Source: Aricia agestis (Eukaryota; Arthropoda; Insecta; Lepidoptera; Lycaenidae). Taken from it: a stretch of 64,000 nucleotides of DNA. Below are positions 23,901-36,000 of the stretch, piece by piece; position 1 is the stretch's first letter; the number at the start of each line of letters is the position of its first letter. Location of the stretch: NCBI RefSeq assembly GCF_905147365.1, contig NC_056409.1:13769001-13833000 (forward strand). The letters are read 5' to 3'. The notes beneath the pieces were generated by a model, which searched no databases, was not told where the DNA came from, and was given only the letters and a program-made list of their open reading frames with translations. The translations under genes were made by a program, and so were the position numbers.

Positions 23901-26900
23901 TTGGGAATAGGAATAACTGCAGCTTTGCGCCAGCAACTGGGGAATGTGCTGGAACTAAGGGAGAAATTAAAAATATGACAGAGTACGGGGAGTGCAACGG
24001 GTAAACTGAGAATGATCATTTTTCGGCTTATGCCATCAACGCCCTCGGCGTTCGATTTAATGCTTGCTATGGATTTCTCAACTTCCTGGATGGATACGGG
24101 CTTAAAAGCGAAAGGAGAAAGCGGAGGGTCAGGTGAAGGAGAATGTGAAATATCATTTAGGGACTGCTGTTTGACGGAGGCCGGAATAGGACAGGTAGAA
24201 GTGAGGTGACGATTCAGGCCATCAAGGTCAAGGTTCGGCGAGGGAGAGGACTTTGCTTTTCCGATACCCAGGGAGTTGAGAAATGACCATACTTTCGCTG
24301 GATCGCCGTTACTAACCGATGAGTGAATATGGCGACGCTGTGCATCCCTGCACAGGCGGCTGCATCTATTACGGAGCTGTTTGTATTTGTCACGATTTTG
24401 ATCAGTAGGGTTATTTTTAAATTTAGCTTTGGCAGCATTTCTTTTGGCCATAATGCCCTTAATCTCATCTGACAGCCACGGTGCAGGAAGGTGTTTTAAT
24501 TTCACAGGACGTAGAGGAGCATGTAAATCAAAAACCTGCATTAAGAGAGAGTTGAAGCCATCCATTTTCTCATCCACAGTGGATGCATTATATACCACAT
24601 CCCAATCTATAGCTCTAAGATCCTCAATAAATTTTACAGTATCAATTGAACTATAGTTGCGTTGCATTATAATACGGGGCTTGGGTTTAGGATAACGGAT
24701 TTTATAGGAGAGGAATATGAGGTCATGGTAGGAGAAGGCTTCGGCGCTAAATTGCCCATGTGTGCTAACATGATCAGGAGAGGATACAATCATGAGATCG
24801 AGTAGGGAAGGTGCACAATTTGGAAAAAAATGCGTTGGATTAAGGGGGAGGATATGAAGATCAAGGGAGTTAATTATGGATCGGAGTTTGGAGGCACGGG
24901 CTGAGTGTAGTTTATCTGTATTCACTAAACAAGTGTTAAAGTCGCCCATAACAATTGTGTGATTGACAGAGGTGACATACTTTTCCAAAAGGACTTCAAA
25001 TTCGTGGAAATAGTCTATTTGCAGTGAGGGGCTATAGAACACACCAAGCAGTAATTTTAAGTGACCGAATAAAACTTCTATCAATAAGTGTTCAGAGGAT
25101 TCCGAATAATCAGAAGGAGATTTGTCAATGATGGTAAAGTTTAGATGTTGTCTAAGGTATATGGCAACACCACCGCCACCTTTACCAGTTCTATCATTGC
25201 GGATGAGGACAAAACCAGGTAAAGAGTAGGAAGTTGAAGGGAGACACGGCTTCAGGAAGGATTCGGATATAAGTATAGCATGGACATTCAGGTTATTGGA
25301 AAAGGTAGCAAGGAGGTCAGGATAATGTGCTGGGACGCTCTGTGCGTTGATGTGTACAGCGTTAAAGTTTCGGGGGAACGATGCGAATGTTGTCTCCAGA
25401 GAGACATCAAGAGATTGTGAGAGACTGTGAAAGCTCTCATCTGAGGAATGTGACAAGGATGTAAGCGAGTGAAAGTCCGATCCATCATCCGGAAGGTCGT
25501 CGTTGCTAATACTCGCTGGCATAAACTCAAAATATAACCACTAATAAGATAATAGATACTTACTAATAATAATAATTACTTTCCTATATAAACTTAAAAA
25601 TATAAATTATGAACTATGTGTAAGGCAATTATTAATTATAAATTAATATTATGAATAATTTATAAAATACTAATGAATAATAATTTCTCCACCCGCCTAC
25701 AGTGTTACAAAACTAAAAGATAATACAACTTAAAATTAATATTCAAATCATTACAACAAAAGTCACAAGTAAACATCTCCACAGCAGACACAATAACAAC
25801 ACGATGTAACTTAGTTATGCGACGACTATAAAAATAATTGAAATTATGAAAATGCAAAACATTCATTCTAATAATTTACACACAATTTCAAAAAAAACTT
25901 ATCCAAACTTTTTCTTCACAAAAGAAGAAGAAGAAGAAGCCTAGCCGTCAAATGTAAGGTGACAGTGACATTCATGTGTCAGCTGTTACATTATGTCATT
26001 ATGAAAGAAAAAAACAAAACGATTTTATTTTGTAACCCACCAAAAATATAAATACAGTGATAAACAAACAAATAAGTACCTTAATTTGTGGTTACAAAAA
26101 AAAACACGGTAATTTTCGAACTGTGGGTGCTACGAGTAAATTAAAAGATCACATCTACACCGATGACTTGGGATGTTTCGTTTGTAGGTTATGAAGCTCC
26201 GCCAATGTCTCAATCTTCTGCCTCGAGCCGTCTGGACTTTTAATATAAATGTAGCCGTCACGGGTCCAGCATGAAGAAACGCCAAAATGGTCTCTGGCCG
26301 CCATAAATGTGATGTGTCGCGGCTTTGTAAGGAACTCAGAGATGGTGATTTTAGTTCCTTTGAGACCCTTCTTAGCGTTCCACACCCTGTCACGCATTAC
26401 AGCATCGTTGAACTTTATTAATATTGGTCTCGGCTTAGGGTTATCCGTGTTTTTAGGCTTTCCCATTCGATGACAGGTACGGACACTACTCAGCGTTAGG
26501 TCTGCAAGTTTGCACTTAGTAGACAAAGATGCCACAATAGTACCCGTGGTGTCTTCATTCTTGCCCTCAGGAACCCCATGCATAAGAAGCATTTTGCGAC
26601 GTGATCTGGTCTCTATACGGTCAAGGCCTCTTGCAAGTGCATCCATCTCAGCGCGCAGGATGTTAAGTGCACCACAAACAAATGATTTAAAAGCTTGGAA
26701 CTCTGTATTAAGTGCAGCTATAGTGTTTGGTGGCTTACGTGAGGTGGCCTGCTGTAGATCAGCTTGAAATTCAGCCATCTTAGTGTGAAACATTTGGATC
26801 ATATCTTCCATATTTGATTGCACTTGTGTGTAGTCCATGTTGAATGTTGTGTTTTCAATAAATAAGCTTTATAGACACAAGAAAACACTGCAGGCAAGTA

Positions 26901-27028
26901 GTACTATTTACTCATGTAAGAGAAACATGAAAGTTATAATAAATTAAATACTGTAAATATTTTTAATTTTAAATAATTCGAGAGCTACTTAAATTTACTG
27001 TTGTCTTCTCAACTACCCGCAAAACAAC

Positions 27029-27084
<56 letters not shown>

Positions 27085-30000
27085 AGAATTGCTCGTTTAA
27101 AGATATAAGATTCAGACCCCAACGCGACGGATGCAAGGCGCGGCGCGGCATAAATTTATGTATAGATTTGACAGATTTCAATTGCGTGAAAAATCTTGCG
27201 GCGAATCAGTCAAATCCATACTATAAATTTGGAAATGCAATCTACGCGTCGCGTTGCGGTCTGAATCAACCCTTATATCAAACCCAGCCGAAAGATCTTA
27301 TCTTAATTAACATCTGGGGGCACGGGAGTGCCCCCGCCAAGATGAGCCAAGCGAAGCGCGCAAGGGCACTACCTACCTTTTCTCGAAACGTTTCGTCGTA
27401 TTTTTGAACCCTCGTAACTTTGGTGTGGTTAATGCTAGATAGTTGAAATTTTCAAGATATTATGACATGAGTATAATAATTAAATACGAAAAGTTTGAAT
27501 ATTGTTTCTATTATACTTAAGATTTTAAAGGTGTCCAAAAACGCACAATTTTGACACTGACTCACCGATAATCAAAACTGTTAGGGTACTTCCTGAAGTC
27601 TGAGAAAGCTGAAATTTAGTGTGTTGAAATTAGTACATAAACAACGAAAAAAATATCAAACCTAACCTAACCTATCCCATCCCCTTAATTGAGCAAAATT
27701 AGGCAAAAATTGTATTTTTTGTATGGGAGCCCCCCTAATTTTTTATTTTATTTTAATATTATTATTAAATATTAAAGTACACATATAACTAAGGACTTTG
27801 AGAAGAATCTAAAAACTCTACTCATTATAGTCAAAATCGTTGTCTTGGCCATTTTGTTATTCGTCAGGCTTTGAACTTAATAATATATTACTTTTCTGTT
27901 GTACTTAATAACTTTTATTTTAAAATGGCCAGGCCACCTATTTTGACTGTGTAGTTTTTAGATTCTTCTCGTACTGCTGACACATTATATTATTAATTAT
28001 TATCAAGTTTTAAAATTAAGGTTTTTAGATTTAGGGCTGAATATGTAAGGTTAGAAACTTGGCTCTACATGATATCTCACTACTTTTTGACGCCACGAAC
28101 TATATGTTCTCATCTTGGCAACATTTTTACACAAAAATGTTTCGGTGGGATTGAATTGACATGATCCGACCAAATGGCGTTGGTCTGTCAACTGCCTAGG
28201 AATCAATTTTCTCGATGGTACTTAATTCACGTTGGTACTAGCTCTATGTAGTTAAAAATAAATTATATAGCCTGAGCTGGAAACTAATTTATACATACTT
28301 AGAAAAGCCATTGAACTTTTGCTATAAATTGCTTTTATTTACAAGCGAAAATAAAGAACTCTATCGCTCTATCATTTGCTCATACCCATGAAAATGGTAT
28401 ACCTAGCTGTAATATTCGTGCATGGATGAGAAAGACAAATAGACATATTTGAATACTTAAATTTACCTGTTGAGTGACAGTAAGGCAAATGTAAATGATA
28501 ATATTAATTATTGATTTTATTTTTATTTTATAGTTATCGAGCTATCGCCACAAAAAATGAATCAATCGAGGAGGTCGCGATGTTCCTCAGACATCTGGGA
28601 AGACTAATAGACCACACATATTATGCACCACTCACACTAAGTCCAATGTTTGTTTCATTTGCGAAGTACCTTGGCAACACCTATAACATTACTAAAATCA
28701 TGCGGCAGGTAAGTAAACACAAGTTGCTCACAGTCCAGCTTTGTACTTGCAGTCCTTCTGCCAGTACAGTATTATATTTAGAACTGAATCCAGAAATATT
28801 AAAGAAAAGGGAATATTTCTATATTCCCTTTTCTTTAATTTCCCGCCAGTCACGCTCTGTAAAAAGTGTCGTTACAACTTTTTCCGTCTAGCCCCCTTTC
28901 ACAACGTGCGATAAGGAACTTCGTTCCAAAAATGAAACTGATTTGTTCCAGCTGGCGCCATCTTGCGAAGACATGATCCTCAGATGCACCTGGTCCGCCA
29001 GGCTGGTGGATTGCAGCTCCATATTCCAGATGTACCAAACAGCGCACGGCCATTGCTGCGCCTTCAACGTCGTGCTTCCTGACTCTACCGGCTGGTATAT
29101 TTTGCTTAGGGCCTGTTTCACCACTTGCTGATAAAGTGCCGGATAGGCTATCCATAACTTACTTGACAGATTCTTCATGCTTCATCTGTCAAGTTATATT
29201 GTGGATCAGGAAGTGGTGAAACATGCAGGCCCTTAAATAATTGTATATCTATAACCTCATATCTGGGGCATGCATTTTCAATTTACGCCCGACCGAAGTT
29301 CGGCTGTACGCTATAACGCGACGTAATTCCGGCATGGTGTGTGTGTCAAGTGTCAACTTCAACCGCGTATTTTCGCCATGGTGTGTTAACACACGTCTTG
29401 CTCTGCGGTATAATTGGCAGTTCCTATGCATCATCATTCATCATCTAGGGTCAAGAAATCTTTGCACCCAGCAAAGACCTTATCAAAAAGACTGCATTTG
29501 GACCAACAAGCCCTTCGTGATTTAATAATGATGTCTAATATCTTGTTTTGTTAAGGTACAATAATACTGCAATCAAATTGCATAAGCAATCTAGTCCAGG
29601 ATCGTCCTATGGTCTAAATGTCATCCTGGATCCCATGCTTGACGACTACGAATATCCCCTACAAAACATGTACGGCTTCGAAGTAAGTTTTCCTATTTAA
29701 CTTCTGACTTTCAATTAATAAGCAGACTATATTATATTCCACTGTGCTATTCTATGAATAGGTACATTAGGTACTATTAGTATTATACAGGGTGTAGCCA
29801 ATAGACGCCGGCAGAAATAAATTCCAAGGGGTGCAGATTTTAGTTTTTTCTTTTTACTTTTTACAACATGTCTGGATTAAGTGTCCACCGGGCACCGAGG
29901 GAAGATAACCAAGGATAAGGTTTAAGGTTTTAAGACATTTATTCTCATAAGAATTTACATAAATTCACTTACATGAGAAAGACAATGAAGTAAAGACATA

Positions 30001-33000
30001 CAAGCAATGTAAGTTATAGTAAACATTACAAATCACATCGAGCGAGCTAAAAAGATAATAAAGATAACTTTATAGAAAACGTCATTAATAAGATCGGTCA
30101 AAAACTCTGAATTGAATTCAAAATTCAATCAAATTTCTGTTGATCCCGAGATTCTTAAGGGGTGCAAGTGCACCCCCTGGCACCCCCCTGCCGGCGCCCA
30201 TGGGTGTAGCAAAACTAAGTCATAATACTTTAGTTTAGGTTCAGGGCCCGATCTAAGGGGGGCCGAGCCGGGCATTTGCCCAGAGCGGCAAAAATGAGGG
30301 GCGGCGAAATTGACTTATTCCTATCTTCCAACCTAGCCATCCACCACTTAAGTTTGAGAATTTTACCAGCTAACCTACCTTAAGTTTGCTAGTGGAAATA
30401 TTTGAGTATTTTACTTAAATATTCCTCCCATTTTCCCCCAACAAATATGTTTCCTGTAAAGGGCGGCGAAAATGATCTTTGCCTAGAGCGGCTAAATGGC
30501 TAGATCGGGTCCTGTTTAGGTTGTGTTTGGGTACCCCATACAAATCACCAAAAAAAAAAATCTTTCGGCGCTACTACTTCACAGTGAATATAAGGGACAC
30601 ACACAAATCCTAAAGTATTATCACAATAGACATAACGACCAGTAGTTCGACTGCAAAGAGACGGACAGGTTTCAATATCTGTCAAATTCGTCGGGTTTCA
30701 CTAGGATTATGAGCGGAATGTGCCTCGCGCTGGCTGATAAAATTTATTTTTAAATATTTAAAATAAAGATTTCAAAATTGGATTCTGACAATTTTAATCG
30801 CATGTGCCAAAACACAAACAACAATACGACCAAAGAGGAACACGTCCAGCGAATATGTCATAGTTTTAAATTCGTAGGTAACAATTTAACAACCCTAGCG
30901 ATGATTTTCGTCATAAGACGTCAAATTTAAAAATTTCAACATCAGTTCTAAGTCGGCATACTCTATCATTCTGTCTACTCTGGTATTATCACTTAGTTTT
31001 ATTACACCTTGTATTAGATGAGGCAGAAGGCAGCGTTTGAAGCTTGTAAAATCCTTCAGTAGTAAGTAATAACTTCAGTCTCCAGTATCCAGTAGCGGTT
31101 CCCGCTGCTGTTGATCAATGTAAATCACCAGCAGCGTTTACCTGACTTTCAAAAATGTTAAAGTTCGTAAAAACTAAAAATGCAGGGTGGAACAAAACTA
31201 AGTAATAATACTTTAGGGTGTGTATGTGTTCCTATATAGATTATATAATATAGAAATTACTGTGAAAATAGCAGCGCTGAAAGAGCAAATTTTTTCCCAG
31301 CGCCATGACTCATGAGTTTGCCCATACACAAGTTAAAAAAGTTTCTCTTTCAGCGCTGCAACTCTTACAGTGAACTCTATATAAGGGATAAACACTCTAA
31401 AGTATTATCACTTACTTTTGTCACACTTTGTTTATATTTTTTGTCTACCAGGCTCTCATATACGACCCCGCTCTCATCGCTGACCCCACAGTGGGTGGGG
31501 TGAAGCAGCTCATTCTGCAGCCGGGTAACAAATTCTACTTTAAAGTTCAATCAACCAAGCAAATTGCCACGTCCGAAATCAAAAAGTATTCTAAGCATAC
31601 GGTAATTTTAATTGATTTCAGTAGATAAAGAGAGAATTAAACACAACTCTAATATAATATAATTATGATTTATGTTATTATGTCATTAAACATAATTACT
31701 AGCTATTTGACCGAGCTTTGCTCGGTATTCGATAAAACACGAATAAAAAGACATTTTCTAAAAATTATTCCTAGCTAGATCGATTTATCGCCCCCAAAAC
31801 CCCCTATATACTAAATTTCATGAAAATCGTTGGAGCCGATTCCGAGATTCAATAATTACATTTCCGAGATTCAACAATTTCGAGATACAAGAATTGCTTG
31901 TTTAAAGATATAAGATATAATAATTATGATTAAAAGTATTTTGAGGGATTCATTATCAAATACATGATTATTAAAATAAGTTTAATAACATTGATTATTG
32001 TAGTTGGAAGTTATGATTGTTTTAATAATATTATGATAAGGCATTGTTTGTAGCCTACTCTGTTTACAGAACCTGTCACCGAGGTGTTCTTTTTCAGAGA
32101 AATTGTTTTTTTCACAACGAACCGCTTAGAAAATCCAGCAACTTTTACTCGTACAGCTCGTGTATTGTGAACTGTCGGACGAGAACCATACAGACTCTCT
32201 GCAATTGCATCCCATACTACTTAGCATCGTCGCCCAATCAGGGACCAGTCTGCACCTTGGACAACTTGAAATGTCTCGACAAATTCAAAGGTAAGACGGA
32301 CATACAAAACAGATTCTAAAACTGTAGCGTTAAATTTTTGCCCAACATCAAAAAAGGACGTGTACGCAATAAGTACACATTTATTCAACGGCCATTCTCA
32401 GGAGAGCAAAATTTAAGTGTCCCGGACTTTTATACTCTGTAATATTATCTTATTCAAGTATGCAATATTTTTAAACGGTTGATAGCATCCGTAACTAGCT
32501 ACAAACTTAAACACAGGCTTCTAATTTAAGTAATTCAGACTAAATTCATTTAAGTCGTGTTCAAAAATCATGTTTTTCCCATTACCGTGACGTGTCCCCA
32601 CGCCAACTTGATCTCGAAACTTGCTTGTAATTTTTATAACATACATATTAACCATGATCTATTCATCGTTTTAAATGCTCATAAATATTGGTTATCGCAT
32701 TGGAAAATATCGACTCAATAGGCCCAGCCTATAAATAGTTATCATGAAATAATCGCTTGTCCTATCAAAAGTTCTAATTACCGTAACGCATGCTGTTTTC
32801 GGGTGCCCACCCAAAAATAACAGGATTTGGCACATTACAAGTGCACGGGTCTCTTCTCCTTAGCGTGTTCCACGGCCCATCAGCGGTCCCACGTCGTTAA
32901 TGTTAGTGTGCCGCCGATGAAGCACGAGAGTATCTACTTACCGTAGCTTTGGTAACGAACTTTTCTAATTACCGTAATCTTATTTTGCTACTTGATTTTT

Positions 33001-36000
33001 AAATAAGATTGTATGTTGATCATGTCAATCTAGAAAGTAATTTGGTCTACGTACTTTGCCCTAAGCAAGTTTTTGCAAACTGTGTCGGTTTTTAAATTTT
33101 TTCAAGAAAAGCTAACTTTTTCTAATTACCGTATACTAATTACCATAATATATTCCTAAGTACCGTTGTATGAAAAACTGATACGTACTTTTTTATCAAT
33201 TGAAGTTTTCTCGCGGTTTTCATAGATTATTATAATCATGAATGAGTCTTTAATAATACTAGCTTTTACCGGCGCTTTGCCCGCGTTAAAAAGTATTATT
33301 ATATACAATCTTTCATCCCCTATTTTATCCCCTTAGAGGTAGAATTTATCAAAACCCTTTCTTAGGGGATGCCTACGTCATAGTAGCTTTATGCATGGAA
33401 AGTATTAGCCCGATCGGTTTAAAATTATGTTGTAAAGTGGTCTGGGGCTCTCTCTAGCGAGTTTCATTCATACATTAAGGTCTAGTGTTCGACAAGGTAG
33501 ATTAACATCTCCTCGTCTGTTCAACCTTTACGTAAATAAGCTGATCGAGGAGTTGAGCAGCACTAATGTCGGTTGTTCCATTGGCGGAGTACGGCTGAAC
33601 TACATAAGTTATGCTGATGACATGGTGTTGCTCAGTCCCTCGATCAGTGGCCTCAGAAAACTGCTAGGCAAGTGTCAAGCGTATGCCGAGGCCCAAGGAC
33701 TCAGGTATAACTCTAAGAAAAGTGAACTTCTTGTTTTTCAACCCCGTGAACACAAAGTTAGCACAATACCACCCGTGTTTCTAAATAAAGTTCCACTTGC
33801 TAAAGTCAATAAATTCAATTACCTGGATCATTGGGTAACTGACACGCTTGCTGACGAAGTAGACATTGAGAGGGAGCGAAGAGCGTTGGCCATACGTGGG
33901 AACATGTTAGCTCGTAGATTTGCAAGATGCTCTACAGAGGTGAAAGTGACTTTATTTAAAGCTTACTGTCAGTCCGTTTACACATGCAATCTATGGGCGA
34001 GCTACACTCAGCGTGCGATAAATGCTCTTAGTGTTCAGTACAATGATATCTTTAGAATGCTGTTAGGACTACCGAGGTACTGTAGTGCCTCAGGTATGTT
34101 TGCCGAAATGCGCACTGATGGCTGTAACGCCATACTAAGGAAACGTGGGGCGTCACTGATGCAGCGTGTCAGAAGTAGCCATAACAGCATTCTAAAGGTA
34201 TTAACTGACAGTTTTGATGCTTTGATAAGGCATTGGATAGAGGTGCATGTCAGATAGAGATTAAGTTTAATTAATAGTTTCAATGCCTTACCATTCATCT
34301 TATATATAAAAATGGATTTCCAAATGTGTTAGTCGCGCTAAAACTCGAAAACAGCTGAACGGATTGGACTGATTTTAGTCTTAAAATATTCGTAGAAGTC
34401 CAGGGAAGGTTTTAAAGTGACACGAAGTTCACCGGGACAGCTAGTAATAAATAATTTTATACTATAAGAATTGCAATGTAATGTACTAACATAATTTAAA
34501 TTTTAATTGTACTTTCTACTAACACTATGGATTTCCTGTGATCTGAAATAAATGGCTATTATTATTATTATTATTATTATTATTTAAATTTACAAAGTTT
34601 CATAGCCCTTTGGGGGTAGAATTAATAAAAAAACTTTCTTAGCGGATGGCTACGTCATAACATCTACCTGCATGCCAAATCCGTCCAGTGGTTTGGGCTG
34701 TGCGTTGATACATCACTATGTCAGTTAGTCCCTTTGTGATATATATAATATGCTGAGTATTCATAAAATTATATACAATTTTTTTTGGATGGGAATGACC
34801 AGAGAAGAAATTGGAGAAAAGAAGGCTTGTTCCTTGGAAACGTCGAGTAAAAATTTGAAATTACCCAGTTTTATATCAGAGATCAAGGGAAAAAGTTAAA
34901 GAAAGGTATACTTTATAAAAAAAAATACTGCTTATCAGCGAAATTCCAACAAAACGGCGGAAGAAAACTCAAAAAAGAAATGAGTTAAGCTTTAGAGCTT
35001 ATTACAAAAGACAAAAAAAAAGAAAAAATGGAAAAAAATCGAGAAATAAGTGTTCATAAATAGAGATGAACTTGTAAAATTACAAGAAAACAAAAATAAG
35101 TAAATTTCGAGCTGTAAAAGCTGTGAGCTACATTTGAGTTGTTATTCTGTCCAAAGAGATTTAGAATATAATTATTTTTAGGTTCATCGTACCTGGATCT
35201 TAATAAATATCTACAGATTAAAACAATATTTGTTGTTATTTTCTCATTTTTCAGATTTTATTTGAAAGTGTCTATTTCTTACTATTGGCAGGTTATGGTT
35301 GTATAGGGCATCGTTAATTCTACCCCTTTTGTGACAATTATACATGTGCAACTTATTAATCAGTGTTTTTCTATGAAGTTTTAGATAGAATTATAATGCT
35401 TTCTAATTCTAATTACCGTACCCATACAAATTTTAAGGCTTATTATCTGAAAAACTATAATTAACTGTACCACGCCAAATTTATTATTGTATTCGTATCT
35501 TTCATTACTTTCATATTTTAATGAGTTAAAGTCAAATTAGCGAAGAAAAAAAATGGTAACGGTAATGAGGCAAATAATGCCAAACCTGAGAATGGCCGTC
35601 AAGAATTACTACTACTGATGCCGATAGGAAAATATTTCATTAAGTATGTAAATTAGCTCCAGGGAGATCAAAAATCAAGGAGACTGTCTGCGGCATATGC
35701 CTGATTCATCGAATGGCGTAATTTGACTTCCAGTTCCACGTAAAATAAAATAAAAACCGACCTCACTTTGTTTTTCTCTGTCTAATTTTCTTCTCTATCT
35801 ACGGTTACAGAGAAATTCTACAACCTGTATCCTTTCGATACGAATAATGTTGTCGGCTTAGAGTCGGAAATACAGAACTCCCTGTTCTGTCCTGACTGCT
35901 ACCCCGATTGCGAAACGATACAACACAAGATGCGACATTCCATCATACCGTTTCGAAAATTCGATTCTGATAGAAAGAACTTCATAAGCCGATTTGTGTA

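Larger units (their letters stand above)
22098..27032 (-). mobile_element. Two-ORF non-LTR retrotransposon (CR1/L2/Jockey-like LINE)
   Basis: ORF1 (26155-26838) and ORF2 (22541-25522) are both open and in the usual order. The 3' end, read on the minus strand, is an AATAAAGAATC then TCTA-repeat tail (22103-22127 region), as in CR1-group elements, not poly(A). It lies inside a family C repeat in intron 2 of the channel gene, antisense to it. The 5' boundary is near a TA microsatellite at 27033-27080, so it is not exact. No clear target duplication was seen. Confidence 0.85.
29785..31014. mobile_element. MITE family G, copy 3, broken by three later insertions
   Basis: The family G ends (TACAGGGTGTAGC on the left, ATTACACCTTGTA on the right) and interior blocks (AAAACTAAGTCATAATACTT, CCTAAAGTATTATCAC) are in order but separated by elements at 29799-30202, 30242-30514 and 30625-30984, each with its own target duplication. 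It lies in intron 5 of the channel gene. Confidence 0.8.
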
